Under the pieces are notes generated by a model. The model was not told the DNA's origin, did no database searches, and worked only from the letters and a program-made list of their open reading frames with translations. A stretch of DNA of 12,172 nt, from positions 1-12,172 of the forward strand of contig JAGMDP010000194.1 of NCBI GenBank assembly GCA_023128635.1, written 5' to 3'. The DNA comes from Candidatus Heimdallarchaeota archaeon. Its GTDB lineage: Archaea; Asgardarchaeota; Heimdallarchaeia; JABLTI01. Below, piece by piece: positions 1-6,934 of this stretch. Position numbers and translations under genes: made by a program. The first letter of the stretch is position 1. Each line of letters begins with the position of its first letter.

Positions 1-561
1 AAATTGATACCGGTATTACTAAACCAAGGTTATCGTGTTGTAGCTTATGATGCACCTGCTCATGGAGAATCATCAGGCGAGCAAACAAATATAGTGGAAA
101 TGTCAGAAGCTTTGCTAGCTATTAGGAGTGAATTTATGGAAATCCATGCAATTATAGGTCATTCGCTAGGAGGAGCAACTACTGCTTTGGCACTTAAAAA
201 AGGGCTAGATGTACCAAAAGTAGTACTATCTGCACCACCTACTTCTATTAGACAAGTTATTGATATTTATTCGTCGATGCTCTATCTTCCAAACAAAATA
301 AAAAAAAGATTGTATTCTGAAACTGAAAAGAGGATAAAACATTCATTAGAAGAAGTTTCAACTTATACTTTTGCTCATAAGATACAAAGACCATTATTGC
401 TTTTTCATGATGTTAATGATGAATTAGTTCCTTATGAGAGTAGTCAACATTTAGTCAAAATATGGAAAGAAACAAAATTTGTAACAACTCAAGGTCTTGG
501 ACATAGACGATTGTTATGGAATAGTGATGTTCATCAACGAATTGTGGGATTCATTAAATGA
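1..561 (+). CDS. Alpha/beta hydrolase, C-terminal part (5' end outside window)
   Basis: This is a serine hydrolase of the alpha/beta fold; the substrate cannot be named. The frame is open to the window edge, and the TTG at position 4 is unlikely to be the true start because the strand and oxyanion-hole region that normally precede this part are missing. Counting from that TTG, the nucleophile elbow GHSLGG is at residues 52-57 (Ser54). It is preceded by AYDAPAHGES, typical of the strand-4 turn. The likely acid is Asp139 in DVNDELVP and the likely base is His167 in GLGHRR, so the triad is complete. About 185 residues are present; such hydrolases usually run to 250-300. It appears soluble, with no membrane segment in the visible part. 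It converges on the TPR-LRR gene across a 75-base T-rich gap. Family assignment is secure; a role such as esterase or lipase is not. Confidence 0.9.
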   Translation, partial: KLIPVLLNQGYRVVAYDAPAHGESSGEQTNIVEMSEALLAIRSEFMEIHAIIGHSLGGATTALALKKGLDVPKVVLSAPPTSIRQVIDIYSSMLYLPNKIKKRLYSETEKRIKHSLEEVSTYTFAHKIQRPLLLFHDVNDELVPYESSQHLVKIWKETKFVTTQGLGHRRLLWNSDVHQRIVGFIK

Positions 562-572
562 AAGTTATCCCA

Positions 573-596
573 ATTTTTCTGTTTTCTGATTTTTCT
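573..596 (+). terminator. T-rich archaeal-type terminator after the hydrolase
   Basis: Three T runs separated by a few bases begin 12 bases after the hydrolase stop, with no clear hairpin. Archaeal RNA polymerase can stop at oligo-T tracts alone. The site lies in the gap between two convergent genes, which supports the reading, but it is a composition argument only. Confidence 0.35.
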
Positions 597-636
597 ATAT
601 CAAATTTCAAATTAATTGATAAAAATTGCTTGTTTC

Positions 637-2643
637 TTAAAATTTCCTTTTCTCAAGAAAAGATTCATACAACTTCATATAATCTTCATGACATTTTTTC
701 ATTGCTCTCCAAATCCTTTGCAAGAATGCTTTCTCCTTAAAATTATGTGAACTTAGTTGATTAAAATATTTTGAAGCTTTTTTTATGAATTCATCACTGC
801 ACTCTTTGCAAACTATACCTTGTAATTTTGGAAAATGGCGCTGATTGAAACCCCGTACAAGTTTTATCTTTGGTTCTTTAATTGTCCTTGTTTCAAAACC
901 GTAATCTTCAACCCGACTTCCATCCAAAGTATAATGACCTTTATCGGTATATTGTGTTACCTCTCTTTCAGATAAATCCTTTCGATCTTTAGCTTCTCTT
1001 GGTAGTTTTACATCAAACATTAGTCTATTTACAGCTTTTTCACATTCTTTTGCAAAGTTTACATCATTTGGAATGTTTTTAGTACAATACAAACAACTAC
1101 CTTGTTCATCTAATTTCAATAATGCTTCTGATCTCTTACGTAAATTATGTTTTGAGCTATAGTCAGATGTATAGTCACTACCATAATGACCAGCACTTTC
1201 TTGTCTCTTCACCCATCGTTCTGTTTCTTTTCTTCTAAGCTCAAATTTCTTTTCTTGTCTAATTTCTTCTTCTCGTAATTCTTGCTTATGGATTTCTTGT
1301 ATTTCTTTTTGAGACTTTCCACTATATTTCTTTGCTCTTGTAATGGCTGGTGCATTATCATACAAAACTGCAAGAAACTCAGGCAGATCAGGATTGTCTC
1401 TTAGATCTAAATAGCCTAAATTTTTAAAAAGTTCCAAGTTATCTATTGATGTTATTTTATTATTGCTAAGTATTAAATTTTTCAATTTGTTTAATTTACT
1501 GAAATCTTTCATGGATTCTATTTGGTTACCAGCTAAATCCAATACTTCAAGTTCAGACAGATTACTTATTCCTTCAATTTTCTTGATCTGATTACTTGAA
1601 AGGTCTAAATCTTCTAGTTGACGTAACTTATCTAAGCCTTCAATTTCACTAATATTATTGTTATTAAGGTTAAGGTTTGTTAATTTACTATTTTTCTCTA
1701 AACCTTCGATTTTATTGATATTGTTTCTAGCAAGAGAGAGTGTATTTAAATTTGATAACTTATCCAATCCTTCTATTTTGTTAATGTTATTTTTTTGTAA
1801 ATAAAGCTTGTAAAGTCTTGGTGTGGTTTCTAGCCCTGAAATTTTGCTTACATTGTTACGATCAAGATGTAAAGAAAACAAATTAGTAAAATTGTCTAGA
1901 CATGAAATTTCTTGTATATTATTATCACTTAGATATAAAAGACTTAAATAAAATCTAGTGAATTTGAGAGAATCTATTTCTTCAATTTTAGAGATATTTT
2001 TATTTCGCAATTCAATGTTTCCATCTTCAAAATTTATTTCTTTGAATGCGAAATAACCTTGTTTTGATTTGATTGTATTATTATAACCCACAATTATTTC
2101 ATCATACAATTTTTTAACATCGTTGCTTTCAGGATAAAGTTCTTTTGATTTGAAAAGGTACAAGAATGAATTTGGGTAATCTTCCATCAGGAAATAAGTA
2201 TAGCTTATCCAATACAAAAAATACAAATCCTTAGGATAGAATTCAGATGCTTTTTTACCTATTTTTATAGCATTTTCAAAATCTTTTATTTCACGATAAC
2301 AAAATTCTAAATTGATTAATGAATTCCTGTATTTCGGATCAATTTCGAGTGATTTTTCATAAGCCTTTATAGCTTCTGAATACATCTTTTGTTCTTTATA
2401 GCATCTACCTAAAAAGTACCAATTTTGTGTTTTATCAGGAGCTCTCTTATGAGCAATTTCAAAATAAATATCTGTTGCTTTTTTATATTCCTTTAAAAAT
2501 AAATGTGATAATCCCTTGAATGCGAAAGCTAAAAGATTATTTGGATTCTTTTTAAGAAATTTATTTGCTAATTTTAAAGCACTTTTAGGATCATTTTTAT
2601 TTAGATTAGATTCAATTCGTTTTAAAATTTCATCATCTGACAT
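637..2643 (-). CDS. TPR-LRR protein with split CxxC/CxxC C-terminal module (copy 1)
   Basis: This 668-residue protein has no signal peptide or membrane helix, so it is probably cytoplasmic. In order it has about four or five TPR-like helical repeats (residues 5-185), about nine SDS22-like 22-residue leucine-rich repeats (210-425), a KYSGKS motif (439-444), a highly charged helical stretch (445-482), and a cysteine-bearing domain (510-668). TPR and LRR regions bind proteins, so a scaffold or adaptor role is likely. The end domain has CLYC (Cys517, Cys520), Cys534, then Cys612 and Cys615, which could bind zinc, and ends with a conserved RAMKKCHEDYMK helix (647-658). I do not recognise this C-terminal domain. 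The ATG at 2643 is preceded by GGTGG with a 7-base spacer, the same arrangement as in the second copy at 4693-6845. Stop lies 75 bases from the convergent hydrolase. No catalytic residues are evident. Confidence 0.9.
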   Translation of the reverse strand: MSDDEILKRIESNLNKNDPKSALKLANKFLKKNPNNLLAFAFKGLSHLFLKEYKKATDIYFEIAHKRAPDKTQNWYFLGRCYKEQKMYSEAIKAYEKSLEIDPKYRNSLINLEFCYREIKDFENAIKIGKKASEFYPKDLYFLYWISYTYFLMEDYPNSFLYLFKSKELYPESNDVKKLYDEIIVGYNNTIKSKQGYFAFKEINFEDGNIELRNKNISKIEEIDSLKFTRFYLSLLYLSDNNIQEISCLDNFTNLFSLHLDRNNVSKISGLETTPRLYKLYLQKNNINKIEGLDKLSNLNTLSLARNNINKIEGLEKNSKLTNLNLNNNNISEIEGLDKLRQLEDLDLSSNQIKKIEGISNLSELEVLDLAGNQIESMKDFSKLNKLKNLILSNNKITSIDNLELFKNLGYLDLRDNPDLPEFLAVLYDNAPAITRAKKYSGKSQKEIQEIHKQELREEEIRQEKKFELRRKETERWVKRQESAGHYGSDYTSDYSSKHNLRKRSEALLKLDEQGSCLYCTKNIPNDVNFAKECEKAVNRLMFDVKLPREAKDRKDLSEREVTQYTDKGHYTLDGSRVEDYGFETRTIKEPKIKLVRGFNQRHFPKLQGIVCKECSDEFIKKASKYFNQLSSHNFKEKAFLQRIWRAMKKCHEDYMKLYESFLEKRKF
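1369..2016 (-). repeat. Leucine-rich repeat array of copy 1
   Basis: Roughly nine coding repeats of about 66 bases, each giving a 22-residue unit of the form LxxLxLxxNxIxKIEGLxxL. The regular Asn plus Ile-Glu-Gly pattern is that of SDS22-like LRRs. The array ends in a cap-like NPDLPEF segment. Confidence 0.85.
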
Positions 2644-2650
2644 TTCCCAT

Positions 2651-2655
2651 CCACC
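2651..2655 (-). promoter_or_regulatory. Ribosome binding site GGTGG of copy 1
   Basis: GGTGG lies 7 bases before the ATG at 2643. The paralogue has the same motif with the same spacer before its ATG at 6845, which fixes both starts. Confidence 0.65.
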
Positions 2656-2673
2656 AAGTATTAAGTACAGTTA

Positions 2674-2689
2674 CTAGATAAATTATCAT
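2674..2689 (-). promoter_or_regulatory. Possible TATA box for copy 1
   Basis: An A/T-only stretch containing AATTTATC sits about 25 bases upstream of where transcription would have to start to leave a short leader carrying the GGTGG site. AT-rich background makes chance matches common, so this is tentative. Confidence 0.25.
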
Positions 2690-2844
2690 TTTATTACTTT
2701 TCGCTGTATTACATGAACGATTTCTTCTTCATTTGTCAGGAATTTATCTACATCAGAATAGTTGATGAAGCAATTAATTATAAAATTCAAAAAGAGATGT
2801 TTAAGCAAGTAGTTTTGATTTTTTTCACCAATAATTTTATGAAT
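2686..2844 (-). other. Possible small gene or gene remnant (52 codons, no good start)
   Basis: On the minus strand an open frame of 52 codons ends in TGA at 2686-2688, between the copy-1 start and the propeller gene. Its translation looks protein-like: a hydrophobic helix (LLKHLFLNFIINCF) followed by a charged helical tail (VDKFLTNEEEIVHVIQRKV). There is no ATG; the possible starts are an ATT right after the upstream stop or an internal TTG giving 40 residues, and neither has a good ribosome-binding site. It could be the 3' end of a decayed gene, a small protein with a rare start, or chance in an AT-rich spacer. I do not recognise a family. Confidence 0.3.
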
Positions 2845-2849
2845 TTAGA

Positions 2850-2858
2850 TAAATATAA
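2850..2858 (+). promoter_or_regulatory. Possible TATA box of the propeller gene
   Basis: AAATATA lies about 25 bases upstream of position 2878, which would give a transcript starting just before the GGGATGG site and the TTG at 2886. This fits a very short leader and argues against the TTG at 2871 as the start. Confidence 0.35.
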
Positions 2859-2885
2859 GTTAGTAATTCTTTGGGATGGATTAGA

Positions 2886-4640
2886 TTGAAAAGTATTAAA
2901 ATTAATCTTATAATTATCTTCTTACTATTTGCTACGGTCTTTACAAAACCTATGAATTTAGAAGCAAAGAAAGAAGATACAATATTTGAAGATGAAATTC
3001 TCCCACAAGCAATGGGAGCATACCAGAAATGGAATTTTACTACAGGGGATGGAATTTATTCATCGCCTATTGTAGCAGATTTAGATGCAGATGGTTCAAT
3101 GGAAATTCTCATTGGATCACATGATGACAAGCTTTACTGTCTAGATAATTTAGGCATAGAAAAATGGCATTTTACAACTGGTGGTAATATTCGATCTACG
3201 CCTTGTATTGCTGATATTACTAATGATGGTTTTTTAGAGGTAATTTTTGGATCTGATGACAACAATCTATATTGTCTAAATTATTTGGGATCTGAGATAT
3301 GGAACTTTACAACTGGTTCCGAAATTCGTAGTTCTCCCAGTGTTGCAGATCTAGATAATGATGGCACCTTTGAAATATTAGTAGGTTCGTATGATAATCA
3401 TCTTTATTGTATAAGTCATATAGGAACAAAGGAATGGAGTTTTCTAACAGGAGATAGTGTTTTTTCATCTCCTGCAATAGCTGATTTAGACAATGATGAT
3501 GATTTCGAAATTTTAGTAGGTGATGATTTGGGATATCTATATTGTATCAATCATACAGGTGGGGAAGAATGGAATTACTTGGTTGGAGATCTAATTCAAT
3601 CATCGCCTGCAATAGGTGATTTGGATAATGACGGTACTTTAGAAATAGTTGTAGGAGCTTGGTGGAGTGATATATATTGTTTAGATCATACAGGTTCTTA
3701 TGAATGGCATTTTGATACTACAGATATTGTTACTTCATCGCCTGCATTAGCAGATCTTGATCAAGATGGAACATTAGAGGTTACTTTTGGTTGTGAAAAT
3801 GGCTATTTTTATTGTATAGATCATACAGGTTCGAAAGAATGGGATTATTTAGCAGGAGGCAATATTGTTTATACTAATCCAGCAATTGCGGATCTTGATA
3901 ATAATGGTTCATTAGAAATTCTCTTTGGTTCTAATGATTACAAGTTATATTGTCTTAGTCAATCGGGTATAAAAGAATGGGATTATACAACCGGTGCTGA
4001 AATTATATCTTCTCCAGCTGTTTCTGATTTGGATGGAGATGGTATTTTGGAAATACTTGTAAGTTCTGGTGATGGTAATCTCTACTGTCTTGGAGTTACA
4101 GGAGTCAGTTCTTCAGGGATTACACCATGGTATTGTTTCCATGGGTCGATTTTTCATACTGGACAAATGGATAGCGATAGTGACTACTTAGATGATCAAA
4201 CAGAGAAGTACTTTAACACAAATCCATTAAGTAATGACACAGATGGAGATAGTTTGTTAGACTGGGATGAAATTCATTATATAAATACTGATCCAACGGA
4301 TGATGACACAGATAATGATAACTTGACTGATGACGAGGAATTAATTAACGGTGCTGATGGTCATATTACGAATCCAATTAAAGCAGACACAGACGAAGAT
4401 GGGTATAGCGATGGCATAGAAGCTGTTTTTGGTACCAATCCTAATGATCCGAATTCATATCCTCCACCTCCAACAACTGTAACTCCACCACCAGAAACGA
4501 TTACTATAATACCTCCTAATGAAACTATTACAATAACAGTTGAATCAGGTTTGATTATTACTTCAGTAATTGCTGTTACAACCCTTGGTTTAACAATTGC
4601 AGTTGTGATTCTTAGAAAACGTCGAAAGAAAATAGAATAG
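2886..4640 (+). CDS. Secreted beta-propeller protein with TSP3-like repeats and C-terminal membrane anchor
   Basis: This is a cell-surface protein, 584 residues from the TTG at 2886. That start is preferred because GGGATGG lies 6 bases ahead of it and it gives a clean signal peptide (MKSIKINLIIIFLLFATVF). An in-frame TTG at 2871 would add five residues. Eight repeats of 45 residues follow (about 48-406), each with W-x-F/Y near its start, SSPAxADLDxDGxxEI in the middle and LYCL near its end. This is the pattern of FG-GAP/PQQ-like propeller blades, with DxDxDG Ca2+-binding loops. Next come Asp-rich thrombospondin-type-3-like repeats (429-510), a Pro/Thr stalk (525-548), a membrane helix (about 554-576) and an RKRRKK tail that should stay in the cytoplasm. 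The likely role is binding or adhesion outside the cell; no enzyme motif is visible. It is flanked by two copies of the TPR-LRR-Cys gene on the other strand. Confidence 0.9.
   Translation: MKSIKINLIIIFLLFATVFTKPMNLEAKKEDTIFEDEILPQAMGAYQKWNFTTGDGIYSSPIVADLDADGSMEILIGSHDDKLYCLDNLGIEKWHFTTGGNIRSTPCIADITNDGFLEVIFGSDDNNLYCLNYLGSEIWNFTTGSEIRSSPSVADLDNDGTFEILVGSYDNHLYCISHIGTKEWSFLTGDSVFSSPAIADLDNDDDFEILVGDDLGYLYCINHTGGEEWNYLVGDLIQSSPAIGDLDNDGTLEIVVGAWWSDIYCLDHTGSYEWHFDTTDIVTSSPALADLDQDGTLEVTFGCENGYFYCIDHTGSKEWDYLAGGNIVYTNPAIADLDNNGSLEILFGSNDYKLYCLSQSGIKEWDYTTGAEIISSPAVSDLDGDGILEILVSSGDGNLYCLGVTGVSSSGITPWYCFHGSIFHTGQMDSDSDYLDDQTEKYFNTNPLSNDTDGDSLLDWDEIHYINTDPTDDDTDNDNLTDDEELINGADGHITNPIKADTDEDGYSDGIEAVFGTNPNDPNSYPPPPTTVTPPPETITIIPPNETITITVESGLIITSVIAVTTLGLTIAVVILRKRRKKIE
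3030..4103 (+). repeat. Eight tandem 45-codon propeller-blade repeats
   Basis: Tryptophan codons recur every 135 bases (residues 49, 94, 139, 184, 229, 274, 319 from the 2886 start, then 365 after a one-residue insertion in blade 7). Each blade holds an Asp-rich loop and a Tyr-Cys pair. Blade 2 has a weaker loop (ADITNDG) and blade 4 has NDDD in place of NDG. Confidence 0.88.
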
Positions 4641-4680
4641 TTGAAAGTTAGCTAAATTTCAACTTATTTTTCATTTTCTT
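4639..4680 (+). terminator. Hairpin plus T-rich tail between convergent genes
   Basis: A perfect 8-base inverted repeat, AGTTGAAA (4639-4646) and TTTCAACT (4657-4664), with a 10-base loop, starts at the propeller stop codon and is followed by T-rich sequence. It lies in the 52-base gap between the propeller gene and the convergent second TPR-LRR copy, the place where a terminator is expected. Confidence 0.6.
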
Positions 4681-4692
4681 ATTTTAACCGGT

Positions 4693-6504
4693 TTAGAATC
4701 CTCTTTTTTCAAGCATTGACTCAAATGCTTTCATATAATTCTCATGACACCGTTTCATAGCTCTCTGAATTCTATGGGCAAAATGATCTTTCTTTAACCA
4801 ACGACGTTGTAGATGCTTGAAATGTCTTCTAGTCTTTCGGATGAATTCTCTACCACAATCTTCACATAAGTATCCCTGTAATCTGGGGAATTTCTGCTGT
4901 TCAAATCTTCCTACGAACATTGATGAATAATGCTTGATTGTTCTTGTTACTGTTGTATAACCTGGTCTATCCCATGCATCTAGTCGTCTATTTGTAACCT
5001 GTTCTGTAACCTTTCTTTCCGTATAATTATCTTTATCTTTTGCTGATGTTGGCAATTTTTTCTGTGTTTCATCAATGAGATCAGCTATAGCAAAACCACA
5101 ATGTTTCGCATAGCTAACTTTGTCAAGTAGTTTAGCTTTACAATACAAACATCTACCAGGCTCATCGATTTTCAATATGGCTACAAATCTTTCTTGCAAG
5201 TCGTGGTCTAGACCATATCTAGAAGTAACATCTGTATCAGTTACAAAGCCACCTTGTTCTCTCATTCTCTTCCTATCTTCTCTTTGTTTTACATATCTTT
5301 CTTTTCTTTGTATTTTTTCTTCTGCTAGTCTTTCTTTTTCTTTTCTGTCAACTTCCTGTAGTTGTTCATTCGACTTTCCTGAGTACTTTCTTAAATTAGA
5401 AATTGCTTTAACATCTTTGTATTTTACAGCAAAGAAATCAGGTAAATTGGGATTATTCTCTAAATTTAGAGATGATAAATTGGTTAAGTTCTCTAAGTTA
5501 TCAATTGTTTCTAGTTTATTTCCACTTAAGTTTAGATACTTTAGATTTCTCATTTGAGTAAAATCTTTCAAACTTGTGATTTGATTATTTGAGAGATTTA
5601 GAGATTTTACTTCAGTAAAGTGCTTTAGACCATCAGTTTCACAAATTTGATTATCAGATAAATTCACAAACGAAAGTTTCGGTTTAATTATAATACCTTC
5701 AATTTTCTTAATCCTGTTATTCGATAAATCAAGATTTTGTAAATTACCTAGATTATCCAATCCTTCGATTTTTTCTATCTGATTATCTGCTAGATCTAAA
5801 TTATAGATTTTAACTGACTTTTCTATACCTTCTATTTTCTTTAAATTATTATCATTTAAATCCAGAGCTCTCAAATTTGTCTGATTAAGAAGAAGACTCA
5901 TTTCGTCTATTTGATTACCTGAAATGTCTAACACTGTTAAATTTGGCAGATTTTCTATTCCTTCCAAGCTTTCTAATTTGTTATTAGCTAGTTTGAGTTC
6001 TTTTAAACTGGGTAAATTCCTAAAAGATGCTATACTTGAAACATTATTATTTTTCAGCTCTAAATAATACAGACCTGTAAAACCATCAAATATGGAAATA
6101 TCTTCAATACTATTATCATTTAATCTTAATCTATAGGCTATAAATCGAGTTAATTCAAGAGAATCAATCTGATCTAATGAAGTAATTCCATTGTCTTCAT
6201 ATTCCAGAGTACCAAATCTACCAGATTCGTTAAATTCCATATCTCTTATGGCATTAAATTCTTGGTCAAATTTATTTACTTTTTTGTACTCTTTTATCAT
6301 TTCTTTAAGAAAATTCCGAGCCATTTCATCATCTGGGAATACTCTAAGTGCCTTGTAAATGTATGTAAGAGCATTTCTAATATCTTTTAATTGTAAATAT
6401 GAAAAACTCATCCAACCCCAAAAATAACTATACTTAGGATAGTATTTAGTCCCAATTTTGTTAATTCTAATAGCATTCTTATAATCCTTGATCTCACGAT
6501 ACAA
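4693..6504 (-). CDS. Copy 2, LRR and cysteine-domain fragment after the frameshift
   Basis: The second frame is open from 6504 to 4693 and holds the last TPR part, the whole LRR array and the cysteine domain. The TTG at 6504-6502 is its first possible start but has no convincing ribosome-binding site and sits in the middle of the TPR region, so independent translation is doubtful. Confidence 0.5.
   Translation of the reverse strand: MYREIKDYKNAIRINKIGTKYYPKYSYFWGWMSFSYLQLKDIRNALTYIYKALRVFPDDEMARNFLKEMIKEYKKVNKFDQEFNAIRDMEFNESGRFGTLEYEDNGITSLDQIDSLELTRFIAYRLRLNDNSIEDISIFDGFTGLYYLELKNNNVSSIASFRNLPSLKELKLANNKLESLEGIENLPNLTVLDISGNQIDEMSLLLNQTNLRALDLNDNNLKKIEGIEKSVKIYNLDLADNQIEKIEGLDNLGNLQNLDLSNNRIKKIEGIIIKPKLSFVNLSDNQICETDGLKHFTEVKSLNLSNNQITSLKDFTQMRNLKYLNLSGNKLETIDNLENLTNLSSLNLENNPNLPDFFAVKYKDVKAISNLRKYSGKSNEQLQEVDRKEKERLAEEKIQRKERYVKQREDRKRMREQGGFVTDTDVTSRYGLDHDLQERFVAILKIDEPGRCLYCKAKLLDKVSYAKHCGFAIADLIDETQKKLPTSAKDKDNYTERKVTEQVTNRRLDAWDRPGYTTVTRTIKHYSSMFVGRFEQQKFPRLQGYLCEDCGREFIRKTRRHFKHLQRRWLKKDHFAHRIQRAMKRCHENYMKAFESMLEKRGF
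5422..6213 (-). repeat. Leucine-rich repeat array of copy 2
   Basis: About eleven SDS22-like units of the same type as copy 1. The segment between the TPR part and the KYSGKS motif is 48 residues longer than in copy 1, close to two repeat units, while the flanking regions match in length. Confidence 0.82.
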
Positions 6505-6845
6505 AACTCTAATTCCTTCAATGAGCTCTCGTATTTTGGATCCTTCTCTAATGATATTTCATAATACTTGATTGCTTCTTTATACATCTCTTGAACTTTA
6601 TAACATCTAGCTAAGAAACGCCAGCTATGTGGTTTATCAGGTAATCTCTTGGTAGCTGCTTCTGTGTAAATCTCTATTGCTTCTGGATATTTCTTTAACC
6701 AGAAGAGTGCTGAACCCTTATAGAGAAAAACTAAATTATTATCAGGATTTCTTTTTAGAAAGATATTAGCTAATTCCAGTGTTTTCTTATAATCATTTTT
6801 TCCTAAATATGCTTCGATCTCTTTTATTGCTTCTTTGTCAGACAT
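6408..6845 (-). CDS. Copy 2, N-terminal TPR fragment as read before the frameshift
   Basis: As literally encoded, translation from the ATG at 6845 gives 115 residues of TPR-like sequence matching copy 1, then about 30 out-of-frame residues to a stop at 6408. If the missing base is real, this truncated TPR protein would be the product. Confidence 0.5.
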   Translation of the reverse strand: MSDKEAIKEIEAYLGKNDYKKTLELANIFLKRNPDNNLVFLYKGSALFWLKKYPEAIEIYTEAATKRLPDKPHSWRFLARCYKVQEMYKEAIKYYEISLEKDPKYESSLKELEFCIVRSRIIRMLLELTKLGLNTILSIVIFGVG

Positions 6846-6852
6846 TACCCTT

Positions 6853-6857
6853 CCACC
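6853..6857 (-). promoter_or_regulatory. Ribosome binding site GGTGG of copy 2
   Basis: GGTGG lies 7 bases before the ATG at 6845, with spacing identical to copy 1. It decides this start over the ATG at 6866, which lies upstream of the motif. Confidence 0.65.
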
Positions 6858-6934
6858 TATAGACAAAACAATGATTAGTTATGGTTATGTTACTTTTTGT
6901 ATTTTTTGTAGAAAAAAAGAAGAGAGCAATTGAT

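Larger units (their letters stand above)
4693..6845 (-). pseudogene. TPR-LRR protein with split CxxC/CxxC module (copy 2), disrupted by a one-base frameshift
   Basis: This is a paralogue of the gene at 637-2643. Reading resumes in the paralogous register if one T is added after the TGT at 6503-6501: copy 1 has TTTTGTTATCGTGA where this copy has TTTTGTATCGTGA. The restored protein has 717 residues: TPR-like repeats (1-190), about eleven LRRs (212-475), KYSGKS (487-492), a charged helix, and a C-terminal domain with CLYC (Cys566, Cys569), Cys583, Cys661 and Cys664. The break falls after residue 115, exactly at the matching residue of copy 1, so only one base is lost. The start is the ATG at 6845 (MSDKEAI, matching MSDDEI in copy 1), with GGTGG 7 bases upstream; an ATG at 6866 is rejected. 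No standard slippery heptamer is present. It is either a true recent frameshift or a sequence error. Confidence 0.85.

Noticed and set aside
558..740. Plus-strand open frame of 60 codons after the hydrolase
   Set aside because: It runs antisense into the end of the strongly supported TPR-LRR gene and its product is low-complexity Ser/Phe/Leu sequence.
5120..5557. Plus-strand open frame of 145 codons
   Set aside because: It is antisense to the LRR and charged-helix part of copy 2; its Ser/Leu/Phe-rich translation is what a Lys/Glu-rich gene gives on the opposite strand.
1369..6213. Regularly spaced DNA repeats that might suggest a CRISPR array
   Set aside because: The periodicity of about 66 bases comes from leucine-rich repeats in frame inside coding sequence; there are no identical repeats with unrelated spacers.
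6495..6510. Programmed ribosomal frameshift in copy 2
   Set aside because: The site has no X-XXY-YYZ heptamer, I see no strong structure downstream, and copy 1 encodes the same place in one frame.
6846..6866. Upstream ATG at 6866 as the start of copy 2
   Set aside because: The GGTGG site lies between it and the ATG at 6845, and only the latter matches the N-terminus of copy 1.
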